The notes: generated by a model not told the origin, from the letters alone. Positions 1-9,392 are shown, counted from the stretch's first letter. The stretch is DNA of 12,300 bases from Acetobacteraceae bacterium (GCA_025356735.1 JANXRT010000199.1:1-12300); one strand, 5' to 3'. Made by a program: numbers and translations.

Positions 1-1238
<1,238 letters not shown>

Positions 1239-1462
1239 GGCGTCCTTGGTGCTGCGTCAAGTCGTTGACCCGGGATCGAAAGTGGTGCTTGCCCCAGCCA
1301 AGCGCCATCATGGATGGCTCGCCGTCGAACCCAGGGGATCGGCCAATATCGCGGCTGTCTCAGATCGATATTTTCAAGCTGATTTCTCGCCTGACTGTAT
1401 TCGTCCAAATTTCAATGAGGGCTCGCCTGAGTTCAAGATCGTTGCCTCCCTTCGCCTGGCAA

Positions 1463-1472
1463 GGGGGGGGGG
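1463..1472. repeat. Homopolymer tract of ten G
   Basis: Ten consecutive G on the plus strand, so ten C in the presumed leader of the copper ATPase mRNA. It is flanked by CAA and CGAGG. Runs of this length are prone to slippage in replication and in sequencing. It lies about 225 bases upstream of the ATPase start codon, outside any recognised gene. Confidence 0.9.
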
Positions 1473-1494
1473 CGAGGCGTCCAACACCGCAATG

Positions 1495-1525
1495 CTTTAA
1501 TATTAAAGTTAATCTTGTTAACAAG
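1495..1525 (-). promoter_or_regulatory. Candidate promoter inside two perfect palindromes, reading toward the copper ATPase
   Basis: CTTTAATATTAAAG (1495-1508) and CTTGTTAACAAG (1514-1525) are both perfect palindromes, separated by five bases. On the minus strand they contain TTGTTA (1524-1519) and TATTAA (1502-1497) with a 16-base spacer. Each matches the sigma-70 -35 and -10 consensus at four of six positions. The site lies just downstream of the terminator of the liv operon, so it is well placed to start transcription of the copper ATPase with a leader of about 250 bases. The palindromes could be binding sites for a dimeric regulator. This is inference from sequence symmetry only. Confidence 0.4.
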
Positions 1526-1530
1526 CAAGC

Positions 1531-1549
1531 AAAAACGTCTGGCCAGACG
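1531..1549 (-). terminator. Intrinsic terminator of the liv-type operon
   Basis: Read on the minus strand, this is CGTCT-GGCC-AGACG followed directly by TTTTT: a perfect five-base-pair stem with a four-base loop and a U tract. It starts 54 bases after the TAG stop of the second substrate-binding protein. It is the textbook shape of a rho-independent terminator, in the right place to end the operon. Confidence 0.8.
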
Positions 1550-1603
1550 CGAGCGCCCGCACAGCCGTCATCCAGGCTTGTATCGCCTCCCGCTCGGACG
1601 CCG

Positions 1604-2815
1604 CTACTTGCCGCGCACCAGAAGGTCGCCGAACAGGTTCCAGTGATCGCCTTCCAGCCGCGCCATGCGCCAGGATTTTAGCGGATAGAAATCGGCCGGG
1701 CTGGTGTTGGCGACGCTTCCGGGCACCAGCAGCGGCACCGCCAGATCGTGCAGGTTCGCCGCCTGGCGCATGACGTTCTCCCGCGTCAGCTCGTCGCCGC
1801 AGCGGCGAAGCACCTCGACCATCGCGAAGGCGTGGACGTAGCCGATGGCATAGCCGTTCTCGGCCACATTGGCGTTCGGGTTGTATTTCGCCATCCACGC
1901 CTTCCACTCGATCACGTCGGGGAAAGCCTCCCAACGCGGATCGGTGACATCCTTGGTGTACAAGGCGGTCAGGATGCCCTGGGCGTTCTCCACCCCGGCC
2001 GGGCGGATCACCGCGCCGAGCGAGGCCGCGACGTTGACCAAATAGTGCGCCGGTTTCCAGTTGATCTCGGCCGCCTTCTTGATCGACTGGGCAGCAAATT
2101 TCGGCGTCGTCACGTTGAAGAACACGTTGGCGCCAGAGTTCTTCAGCTGCAGCATCTGGCTGTCCACGGTCGGGTCGGTGACCTCATAGGTCGAGACCAG
2201 GACGATGCGTTTATCGGCGTCCTCCCCCAGCCCCTCGCGGAAGCCGTCGAGATAGTCCACGCCTAGGTCGTCGTTCTGGCGCAGCACGGCGATCTTCGGA
2301 TCGCGGACGTTGGCCAGGATATGCCGGGCATAGACGAAGCCCTCGCCGTGGTAGTCGGGAATGAAGCCCATCGTCCACGGATGGCCCGCCGGATCGCCCC
2401 ATTTCGACGCGCCGGTCCCGACGAACAGCTGCGGCACCTTCTTCTGGTTCATGTATTTGTGAATCGCGGTGTTCGGCGCGGTGCCGAGCGGCGCGAACAT
2501 CAGCAGCACCCCGTCACGCTCCACCAGCTGGCGGGTCAGCTCCATGGTCTTCGGCGGACTGTAGCCGTCATCGAGCGAGATGAAGTTGATGCGCCGGCCG
2601 TTGATGCCGCCCTGGTCGTTGATCATGCGGAAATACGCGGCCTCGCCACGGCCGTTGGCGCCGTAGGCGGAGGCGTTGCCGGAATACGGCATGGTATTGC
2701 CGATTTTGATTTCGGTGTCGCTGACGCCCGGACCGTAGTTCCCTGCCGCGAAGGCTCGCCGCGACAGCAGGCCGGTTGCCGCTACGCCCAGCATCAGTTG
2801 TCTTTTGGCGATCAT
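1604..2815 (-). CDS. Branched-chain amino acid type ABC transporter substrate-binding protein 2
   Basis: A 403-residue periplasmic binding protein of the Leu/Ile/Val-binding (Peripla_BP_6) family, which captures a ligand and hands it to the LivHM permease. An N-terminal export signal covers residues 1-23 (KRQLMLGVAATGLL, ending AFA before AGNYG). The mature start GVSDTEIKIGNTMPYSG is the usual first strand and ligand loop of this family, and DDGYSPPKTMELTRQLVE is also typical. Length fits the family. The ATG at 2815-2813 has GGGAG seven bases upstream. It is the last gene of the operon, 45 bases after LivF, and that gap contains a terminator-like hairpin. It is not closely similar to the operon's first binding protein, so a different ligand or affinity is plausible. 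The ligand cannot be read from sequence; an amino acid, amide or aromatic acid are all possible in this family. Confidence 0.9.
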   Translation of the reverse strand: MIAKRQLMLGVAATGLLSRRAFAAGNYGPGVSDTEIKIGNTMPYSGNASAYGANGRGEAAYFRMINDQGGINGRRINFISLDDGYSPPKTMELTRQLVERDGVLLMFAPLGTAPNTAIHKYMNQKKVPQLFVGTGASKWGDPAGHPWTMGFIPDYHGEGFVYARHILANVRDPKIAVLRQNDDLGVDYLDGFREGLGEDADKRIVLVSTYEVTDPTVDSQMLQLKNSGANVFFNVTTPKFAAQSIKKAAEINWKPAHYLVNVAASLGAVIRPAGVENAQGILTALYTKDVTDPRWEAFPDVIEWKAWMAKYNPNANVAENGYAIGYVHAFAMVEVLRRCGDELTRENVMRQAANLHDLAVPLLVPGSVANTSPADFYPLKSWRMARLEGDHWNLFGDLLVRGK

Positions 2816-2827
2816 TCGGTTGCTCCC

Positions 2828-2857
2828 AAAAAGAAGGCCAGGGGCAGAGCCCCAGCC
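2828..2857 (-). terminator. Terminator-like hairpin between LivF and substrate-binding protein 2
   Basis: Read on the minus strand, GGC-T-GGGGC-TCT-GCCCC-TG-GCC forms a stem of five plus three GC pairs with a small internal mismatch, followed by TTCTTTTT. It begins three bases after the LivF stop and ends 12 bases before the ATG of the next gene. It may terminate or attenuate transcription, or protect the 3' end of the LivHMGF message. The T tract is interrupted by one C, so efficiency is uncertain. Confidence 0.6.
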
Positions 2858-2860
2858 TCC

Positions 2861-3570
<710 letters not shown>

Positions 3571-3574
<4 letters not shown>

Positions 3575-4326
3575 GCCGGCTCGTCCGTTTCCGGGGTACC
3601 GAGATAAGCCTCGATCACCGCCGGATTGGCGCGGATTTCGTCGGGTGTGCCCTGGGCCAGCACGCGGCCGTAGCACAGCACGCGGATCGAGGAGGCGATG
3701 GAGAACACGATGTCCATGTCGTGCTCGATGAACACCAGCGTCAGCCTCTGCTGCGCCCACAGGCGCTGGACCTTCTCGATCATCTGCCAGCGCTCCTCCG
3801 GTCCCATCCCGGCGGTCGGCTCGTCGAGCAGCAGCGCTGTCGGATCGAGCGCCAAGGCGAGCGCGATGTCGAGCAGCTTCTGGTCGCCATGCGACAGCTT
3901 TGCCGACAGGGTATCCGACTCGTCCGCCAACCCGAGCAGGTCGGCGACCTCCAGGGCGCGGGTTCGCACACCCTGGCGCGGAAAGCTGTGGGCAAGGTCG
4001 CCCCACTGGCCGCGATGCGCCGCGATCGCCGCCATCAGGTTCTCGGCCACGGTCATGGACGGAAAGAAACTCGCGACCTGGAAGGCGCGGCCGATGCCCC
4101 GGCGCACGATGGCGGCGCGGTTCAACCCGGTGATGTTCTCTCCGTTGAACACCACCTGGCCGCTGTCGGGCACGATGGCGCCGGACATCAGGTTGAAGAA
4201 GGTGCTCTTGCCGGCGCCGTTCGGCCCGATGATCGCGGTCAGCGATCCGCTCTCGAAGCTCAGGCTGACGTCGGTCATCGCAGCGACGCCGCCGAAGCGT
4301 TTGGTAAGGCTTTGAACCTCAAGCAT
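3571..4326 (-). CDS. livG: Branched-chain amino acid type ABC transporter ATP-binding protein (LivG type)
   Basis: A 251-residue cytoplasmic ATPase, the partner of LivF. Walker A is GPNGAGKST (34-42), the Q-loop Gln is at 83, the signature is LSHGDQ (144-149), Walker B is ALLLDEP (164-170) and the switch His is at 202 (EHDMD). LSHGDQ departs from LSGGQ, but such variants are usual in LivG proteins. The GMGPEE sequence after Walker B and the long insert near residues 102-120 are also typical of LivG. The start is the ATG at 4326-4324, which overlaps the LivM stop by one base (TGATG). The frame stays open upstream through LivM, but that part has no protein-like character. The gene overlaps LivF by four bases, so tightly coupled expression is expected. 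Confidence 0.93.
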
Positions 4327-5291
4327 CAGGAAACCCCGCCGGATGGCCGGAAACCCAGCCGCTCGGTGACGAAATCGACCACACCGCGACGCAGGCCGAG
4401 CGCGAACACGAGGATGATTATGCCAAGCGCCAGGCCGTAATACTCGGTGGTGCGGGTGACCACGTCGTTCAGCACCGTCAGCATGATCGTCCCGACCAGG
4501 GGTCCAAGGAAGCTGCCGATGCCGCCGAGCACGATGGCGAAGATCGCATCGCCCGAAATCGGCCAGTTGATCAGCTCCGGATAGGCGCCGGAGACGAACA
4601 GGCTCGTCACCACGCCGCCAACGGCCGCGAACATTGCCGACAGCACGAACACCGCCAGCTTGACCCGCCACACGACGATGCCGAGGAAGGCGGCGCGGGC
4701 CTCGTTGTCGCGGATCATCCGCAGGCTGGTGCCGAAGGTGCTGGCGACAACGTGGCGCATGGCGATCAGCCCGATGACCAGCACGACGCCGCTGGCCAGG
4801 TAAAGCGTGTGCTGGTTGCCGAGGTCGAAGCCCGCCACCACGCGGCGCGGAATGCCACCCTGCAGGCCCTGGTCGCCGCCGGTCAGCCCGACCCACGAGA
4901 TAATGATGGAGTGCAGCAGCATCTGCATGGCCAGCGTGACGAAGGCAAAATAGATCAGCCGCAGCCGGATGCAGATCGCGCCGACCACCGTCGCGGTTGC
5001 GGCGGTGATGAGCAGGGTCAGCAGGAACGCCATCGGCAGCGAAAGGCTGGTCTTCTGCATCAGCAGCGCGAACGAATAGGTGCCGAGGCCGTAGAACATG
5101 CCGTGGCCGAACGAGGTCAGCCCGGTATAGCCGACGAGCAGGTTCAGCGAGGTCGCGAACAGCGCCATCGCGGCGACCCGGATGACGAAATCCTGGAATG
5201 CCTTGCTCGGCACCAGCGCCGGGATCAGCGCCAGGATGGCGATGACCAGGATGCCGAGCACGATGTCGCGAGCGAGGGACGGGCGAAGCAT
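4326..5291 (-). CDS. livM: Branched-chain amino acid type ABC transporter permease (LivM type)
   Basis: A 321-residue inner-membrane permease forming the translocation path together with LivH. The conserved LivM stretch LVGYTGLTSFGHGMFYGLG is at residues 52-70. The cytoplasmic loop that contacts the ATPases is recognisable around 194-213 (DNEARAAFLGIVVWRVK), followed by VLSAMFAAVGGV. Many hydrophobic segments alternate with short loops through to about residue 300, as usual for the family, and the length is normal. The start ATG at 5291-5289 overlaps the LivH stop by one base (TGATG), and the stop overlaps LivG in the same way. No unusual residues were noticed. Confidence 0.93.
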   Translation of the reverse strand: MLRPSLARDIVLGILVIAILALIPALVPSKAFQDFVIRVAAMALFATSLNLLVGYTGLTSFGHGMFYGLGTYSFALLMQKTSLSLPMAFLLTLLITAATATVVGAICIRLRLIYFAFVTLAMQMLLHSIIISWVGLTGGDQGLQGGIPRRVVAGFDLGNQHTLYLASGVVLVIGLIAMRHVVASTFGTSLRMIRDNEARAAFLGIVVWRVKLAVFVLSAMFAAVGGVVTSLFVSGAYPELINWPISGDAIFAIVLGGIGSFLGPLVGTIMLTVLNDVVTRTTEYYGLALGIIILVFALGLRRGVVDFVTERLGFRPSGGVS

Positions 5292-6193
5292 CAGACGATC
5301 TCGCGCCCGAACAGACCACTCGGCTTGACCACCAGGATGATGATCATGACCAGGAACATCATGCCCTCGGTGAACATCGGGAAACCGATCGTGCCGAAGC
5401 TGCGGATCAAGCCCAGCACCACCGCGGCGATCAAAGCGCCGGCGATCGAGCCCATGCCGCCGATCACGGTCACGATGAAGCTCTCGATCAGAATGGAAAA
5501 ACCCATGCCCGGCGTCAGCGAGCGCACCGGCGCCGCTAGGCCGCCGGCGAGGCCCGCCAGCATGGCCCCGGTCGCGAACACCAGCGAATACAGCAGCGTG
5601 GTGTTGATGCCGAGCGCCGAGACCATGTTCGGATTGTGCGCCGCCGCGCGCACGATCTTGCCGATTTTTGTCAGCGCCAGCGTCAATCCGAGCCCGCCGC
5701 CGATCGCCAGCGCCACCGTGATCAGCAGGATGTAGAACGGCGGCACCACCCCGCCGGCGACGAACAGCGGCGGCACCTGAAATTCCGGCGGCATGCCCAT
5801 CGCCTTGAAGTCGGCGCCCCAGACGATCTTTACTAAATCGTCACAGATAAGAACCACGGCGTAGCAGATCAGCAGCTGCATCAGCACGTTGGCGCCATAG
5901 ACCCGTGCGATCAGCGCGCGCTCAAACACGATGCCGAAGATGCCCATGCCGGCACCGGCCGCGACAACAGCCAGCGTGTAGCTGTCCGTCACCCGGAACA
6001 CCGAATAGGCCAGATAGGCGCCCAGCATATAGAACGTGCCATGGGCGAAGTTGACGATCTTCAGCACGCCGAAGATCAAGGTCAGCCCAGCCGCCACCAG
6101 GAACAGCAGCATGCCGACGATCAGCCCGCTGGTGGTCTGCGTGACCAGGCAGGACGAGCTGGTGACGCACTCGGCCAATGCCGCGAGGTCCAT
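5291..6193 (-). CDS. livH: Branched-chain amino acid type ABC transporter permease (LivH type)
   Basis: A 300-residue inner-membrane permease, partner of LivM. It carries the family hallmark TLIFGVLKIVNFAHGTFYML near residues 38-57. The ATPase-contact loop around 187-197 (NPNMVSALGIN) is followed by FATGAMLAGLAGGLAAP, and VIGGMGSIAGALIAA lies at 243-257. Eight or so hydrophobic segments are visible. The ATG at 6193-6191 has GAGG seven bases upstream, lying in the end of the preceding binding-protein gene, whose stop is only nine bases away. A slightly long polar N-terminus with two Cys precedes the first membrane segment. Position between a binding protein and LivM supports the call. Confidence 0.93.
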   Translation of the reverse strand: MDLAALAECVTSSSCLVTQTTSGLIVGMLLFLVAAGLTLIFGVLKIVNFAHGTFYMLGAYLAYSVFRVTDSYTLAVVAAGAGMGIFGIVFERALIARVYGANVLMQLLICYAVVLICDDLVKIVWGADFKAMGMPPEFQVPPLFVAGGVVPPFYILLITVALAIGGGLGLTLALTKIGKIVRAAAHNPNMVSALGINTTLLYSLVFATGAMLAGLAGGLAAPVRSLTPGMGFSILIESFIVTVIGGMGSIAGALIAAVVLGLIRSFGTIGFPMFTEGMMFLVMIIILVVKPSGLFGREIV

Positions 6194-6202
6194 TACAGGG
6201 CC

Positions 6203-7456
6203 TCAGACGTAGGCGTTGTTCTTCTTCCACTCGGCTTCGAGTTCCCGGATCTGCCCCCAATCGCCGGGCTGCACGCCAGTGACGTACGGCGCGGCAGGCA
6301 CCGACGTGCCCCAGCCGATCGCGTAATCGACCATCGTGTGATCCTCGGCCCGCATCGTCACCTTGCCGGTGGTGCTGAAGATCGAGTCGATGGTCAGGCC
6401 GGACATCGCCTCGGCGGCCTTCTTGCCGTCCGTGCTGTTGGCCTTCTTCACCGCGGCCTCGATGAAGCGCATGCCGGTGGCACTCTCCCACGACCAGTTC
6501 GTCGGGTAGTCGTTGTTGTTCACTTTCCGGTAGTTCTCATAGAACGCCTGGTTGGGCGGGGTGTCCGGGAAGGTCGGCAGATAGCGGCTGGCGCACTGGA
6601 TGCCGGTGGGCAGGTTCTTGATCGCGGTCAGCACCGGCAGGTCGCCCATCGCCGGGCAGAACACCTGCATCTGGCCGAACAGCGCATAAACGTTGCCCTG
6701 GTTGACGAACGCGGAAAGGTCGCCGGCGAACAGCGTGGTGTACAGCGCCTGCGGCTTGGCTTGCAGGATCTTGGTGATGACCTCGGTGAAATCCGGCTGG
6801 CCCATCTTCGGCCAGGCCTGCGAGGCGACCTCGATATCCGGCTTGAAGTGCTTGAGGAACTCCAGGAACTGCGCCGTGGTATCGCGGCCAAACGAGTAAT
6901 CGGGCGAGGTCGTCGCCCATCTGGTCAGCTTCTTGGCCTCGGCGATCTTGGCCGAGTGGGCGCCGCCGACGATCGCGTCGTGCACGCCCTGGCGCGCCGA
7001 ACGAAAGCAGGTCGCCACCCGCAGCTTCGGATCGGCCGTAAGGGACGATGTCTCGCTGTTCGAATGCACGCACAGCACGCCGAGGTCGCGCACCACCTCC
7101 TGCACCGCGAACGAGGCGGAGGAGGCTTCCGCATCCAGCAGGATCTCGCAGCCATCGGTGTTGATCAGCTCCCGTGCGATGCGGGCGGCCTCCTGCGGCT
7201 GACCCTTGGTATCGCGGTAGATCGGCTGGATCTGGCGCCCGAGCAGCCCGCCGGTCGCGTTGATGCGGTCGATCTCGATCTGGATGGCGCCCTTCGACGA
7301 GGCGCCGAGCAACGCGATCGGGCCGGAGAAGATCGACTGGATTCCGATCTTGATCGGGTTGGCCTGCGCCCTGGCAACCCACGGCATCGCCAGAACGCCG
7401 GCGGCGCCACCGAGCAGCGCGCGGCGGCCGACCGAATTCTTCTGCCCGTTGATCAT
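6203..7456 (-). CDS. Branched-chain amino acid type ABC transporter substrate-binding protein 1
   Basis: A 417-residue periplasmic ligand-binding protein of the Peripla_BP_6 family and the first gene of the operon. The N-terminus carries a twin-Arg motif (GRRALLGG, Arg 11-12), a hydrophobic core and an ARA/AQA cleavage region near 30-33. Export by the Tat route is therefore likely, though not certain. The mature protein starts PIKIGIQSIFSGPIALLG, and GGLLGRQIQPIYRDTKGQP is typical of this fold. The ATG at 7456-7454 follows a GGGAAG purine stretch. The ligand is unknown: it belongs to the broad Leu/Ile/Val, amide and urea binding superfamily, and I see no residue pattern that decides among these. 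It is followed nine bases later by LivH. Confidence 0.92.
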   Translation of the reverse strand: MINGQKNSVGRRALLGGAAGVLAMPWVARAQANPIKIGIQSIFSGPIALLGASSKGAIQIEIDRINATGGLLGRQIQPIYRDTKGQPQEAARIARELINTDGCEILLDAEASSASFAVQEVVRDLGVLCVHSNSETSSLTADPKLRVATCFRSARQGVHDAIVGGAHSAKIAEAKKLTRWATTSPDYSFGRDTTAQFLEFLKHFKPDIEVASQAWPKMGQPDFTEVITKILQAKPQALYTTLFAGDLSAFVNQGNVYALFGQMQVFCPAMGDLPVLTAIKNLPTGIQCASRYLPTFPDTPPNQAFYENYRKVNNNDYPTNWSWESATGMRFIEAAVKKANSTDGKKAAEAMSGLTIDSIFSTTGKVTMRAEDHTMVDYAIGWGTSVPAAPYVTGVQPGDWGQIRELEAEWKKNNAYV

Positions 7457-7468
7457 CTCGTCTTCCCG

Positions 7469-7514
7469 CCCTCTTGTTACGAGGGTTGATCCGGCAAATT
7501 CGCCGGTTGGTCAA
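7469..7514 (-). promoter_or_regulatory. Candidate promoter, operator and leader hairpin of the liv-type operon
   Basis: On the minus strand, TTGACC (7514-7509) is a good -35 box. A weak -10, GATCAA (7491-7486), follows after 17 bases. The spacer is filled by an inverted repeat, CCGGC-N6-GCCGG (7491-7506), the classical position for a repressor or activator site. Downstream, CCCTC-N7-GAGGG (7469-7485) could form a hairpin in the mRNA leader ending a few bases before the ribosome site of the first gene. The promoter assignment is inference; the repeats are seen directly. Confidence 0.4.
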
Positions 7515-7577
7515 TACGCGGGTTTTTCGCCGGCGCCGGTTCGACGTAAGCTGAGGCAGATCCGCGAAAGAGCCGTC

Positions 7578-8279
7578 ATGTCCGTCGAAAACCCGCCCTC
7601 ATTAGCCTTCTGGCAGCTGCCGCACCCCATCCGCGCCGTCGTGCTCGACATGGACGGCACCCTGCTCGACACCGAGCGGGTCTATGTCGAGACCTTCATC
7701 GAAACCGTGGCGCCGTTCGGCTACACCCTGCCCGAACAGTTCCTGCACGCTCTGATCGGCGGCTCGCGTGAGCAGTTCCAGGCTGGGCTACGCGCCCATC
7801 TCGGTGAAAGCTTTCCCTACGACGACCATCGGAAAGCCTACATGGCGCTGCGCGACGAGCGGCTGTTGGCTGGCGTGCCGATGAAGCCCGGCGTGATCGA
7901 GCTGCTCGACGCCGTGCACGCCCACGGCCTGCCGGTCGCCATCGCCACGGCCGCCACCCGCGCCCATGCCGAGGCCAACCTGGTCCGCACCGGGCTGCGC
8001 GGCCGGTTCGAGGTCGTGGTCACCCGCGACGACGTCGAGCGCTCCAAGCCCAACCCGGACATCTTTCTCAGCGCCGCCAGCGGGCTCGGGGTGGCTCCCG
8101 ATACCTGCCTGGCGGTCGAGGATTCCTACAACGGCGTGCGCGCCGCCCATGCCGCCGGCATGATGACCGTGATGGTGCCCGACATCGTCCCCGCCGACGA
8201 CGAGATGCGGCGCCTATGCGTCGGCGTGGTGGACGACCTCCATGCGCTGCGCGAGGCGCTGGCCGGGATCATGCGTTGA
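7578..8279 (+). CDS. HAD-superfamily phosphatase (beta-phosphoglucomutase-like, subfamily IA)
   Basis: A 233-residue cytoplasmic hydrolase that would remove or transfer phosphate on a small phosphorylated metabolite through an aspartyl-phosphate. The HAD motifs are all present: motif I DMDGT with nucleophile Asp24 and acid/base Asp26, motif II Thr124 in AIATAAT, motif III Lys157 in SKPNPD, and motif IV Glu181-Asp182 in EDSYNGVRAAHAAGM. A helical C1 cap fits between residues 33 and 100. Candidate relatives are sugar-phosphate phosphatases, phosphoglycolate phosphatase and beta-phosphoglucomutase; the substrate cannot be told. The start is the ATG at 7578, with an AAAGAG stretch upstream; the frame is open further upstream but only through the divergent binding-protein gene. 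It diverges from the liv operon and runs head-on into the alcohol dehydrogenase gene with no intervening base. Confidence 0.9.
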   Translation: MSVENPPSLAFWQLPHPIRAVVLDMDGTLLDTERVYVETFIETVAPFGYTLPEQFLHALIGGSREQFQAGLRAHLGESFPYDDHRKAYMALRDERLLAGVPMKPGVIELLDAVHAHGLPVAIATAATRAHAEANLVRTGLRGRFEVVVTRDDVERSKPNPDIFLSAASGLGVAPDTCLAVEDSYNGVRAAHAAGMMTVMVPDIVPADDEMRRLCVGVVDDLHALREALAGIMR

Positions 8280-9311
8280 TCATATCGCCGGATCGATCAG
8301 CACCTTGCCGTGCGGGTTCGGCACCCGAAGGCTCTCGAACATCGCCGGCAGCGCATCGAGCCCGACCACGCCGGTGATCATCGCGCCGGCATCGATCCGG
8401 CCGCGGCCGAGCAGGTCCAGCACCAGCGAGAAATCGTCCGGCACGTAGCCGAGCACGAACCGGATGGTCAGCTCCTTGCGGATGCCGATACGCGGCAACA
8501 CAACATCCTCGCCCCGGTTGACGCCGACCACGACGATGCGACCCTGCAGCGAAGCGGCGTCGAAGCAGGTGGCGAGCAGCCCTGGCACGCCGACGCACTC
8601 GAACACCACCTCCGCCCGCGCCCCCGTCAGGCGCGCGAAGGCGGCACCCGGCGGCTCTGCGCCCGGGTCGATCATCGCCGTCGCGCCGAACTCCTCCGCC
8701 CGCGCCCGGCGTGCCGGATCGGGTTCGCTCACGACCACATCGCGCGCGCCGGAGATTTTCGAGAAAATCGTCACCGCCAACCCGATCGGCCCCGCACCCA
8801 TCACCAGCACCCGGGCACCGAGCAAGGCGCCCGCCGCGCGGACCGCATGGGCGCCGACCGCCAGCGGCTCGGCCAATGCGGCGTGCTTCAGATCGAGCCC
8901 GTCGGGCACGCGCAACGCATGGCGCGCGGTGATCCGGACATATTCGGCGTAGCCGCCCGGCGCCTTGGGCGACAGGCCGACAATCACGCCTTTCGGGCAC
9001 AATATGCCAAGCCCATCGCGGCAGACGCCCAGCCCGGCGCATTCGTCGCAGGGCTGCAACGGCACCCCGATGGCGCGGTCGCCGACCTGCCAATCCGGCG
9101 ACTGGCTTTCGGCGACGGTGCCGGCGAACTCGTGCCCGAGCACGACGCCCGAAGCCAGCGGCACCGGATTGGCCTCGGTCGCATGCAGGTCGGAGCCACA
9201 TATGCCGCAATAGCCGATGCGCAGCACGATTTCGCCCGGGCCCGCACTCGGCCGCTGCCGGTCCTCGATCCTCAGGGGTTCGCCCGGACCCACAAACACC
9301 GCTGCCCGCAT
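8280..9311 (-). CDS. Zinc-dependent medium-chain alcohol dehydrogenase
   Basis: A 343-residue cytoplasmic NAD(P)-dependent oxidoreductase of the sorbitol/threonine/butanediol dehydrogenase group. Catalytic zinc ligands are Cys38 (GICGSD), His60-Glu61 (GHEF) and Glu148 (AEPLAV). A lobe with four cysteines (88, 91, 97, 105) should hold structural zinc. The Rossmann motif is GAGPIG (172-177), and Glu196 at the end of the following strand (SEPDPA) suggests NAD rather than NADP. The oddity is the cysteine spacing, 2-5-7 residues between ligands instead of the usual 2-2-7. The ATG at 9311-9309 is preceded by an excellent GGAGGAG. It probably oxidises a secondary alcohol, polyol or hydroxy-amino acid; the substrate is unknown. 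It is divergent from the short-chain dehydrogenase, with 81 bases between starts. Confidence 0.92.
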   Translation of the reverse strand: MRAAVFVGPGEPLRIEDRQRPSAGPGEIVLRIGYCGICGSDLHATEANPVPLASGVVLGHEFAGTVAESQSPDWQVGDRAIGVPLQPCDECAGLGVCRDGLGILCPKGVIVGLSPKAPGGYAEYVRITARHALRVPDGLDLKHAALAEPLAVGAHAVRAAGALLGARVLVMGAGPIGLAVTIFSKISGARDVVVSEPDPARRARAEEFGATAMIDPGAEPPGAAFARLTGARAEVVFECVGVPGLLATCFDAASLQGRIVVVGVNRGEDVVLPRIGIRKELTIRFVLGYVPDDFSLVLDLLGRGRIDAGAMITGVVGLDALPAMFESLRVPNPHGKVLIDPAI

Positions 9312-9392
9312 CGCCGCTTCTCCTCCATGGATGTTCAGCGTTGCCCGGACGGCTGTGCTCCTGCAAGCTTTGCCGTCAGCACGGGGAAAGCC

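Larger units (their letters stand above)
1239..1603. other. 365-base intergenic region between copA-type ATPase and liv operon
   Basis: No convincing gene is seen on either strand; the open frames here have unlike-protein composition and no good ribosome sites. The stretch is richer in AT than its surroundings. From right to left in the minus-strand reading direction it holds an intrinsic terminator (1531-1549), two perfect palindromes overlapping a candidate promoter (1495-1525), a run of ten G (1463-1472) and a small inverted repeat, GCCATC-ATG-GATGGC (1304-1318). The rest shows nothing I can name. I looked for a CueR/HmrR-type operator close to the ATPase and did not find a good match. Confidence 0.6.

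Noticed and set aside
1450..1472. CCTT...AAGG pair resembling a CueR/HmrR copper operator
   Set aside because: The half-sites are only eight bases apart rather than about eleven, and no suitably spaced promoter boxes flank it.
3880..3895. LivG signature LSHGDQ instead of LSGGQ
   Set aside because: Variants with aromatic or polar residues at this place are normal in LivG proteins, so this is not evidence of lost function.
6041..7489. Open frame of 482 codons on the plus strand opposite binding protein 1
   Set aside because: Low-complexity Arg/Gly/Asp-rich translation without recognisable motifs; the opposite strand has an unmistakable binding protein.
7530..7539. Perfect palindrome CCGGCGCCGG in the divergent region
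   Set aside because: Short GC palindromes of this kind are expected by chance in such GC-rich DNA, and no U tract or promoter box is linked to it.
8310..9392. Upstream extension of the short-chain dehydrogenase frame through the alcohol dehydrogenase region
   Set aside because: The extension is the shadow of the minus-strand dehydrogenase; the true start at 9393 gives the standard family N-terminus and a purine-rich site.
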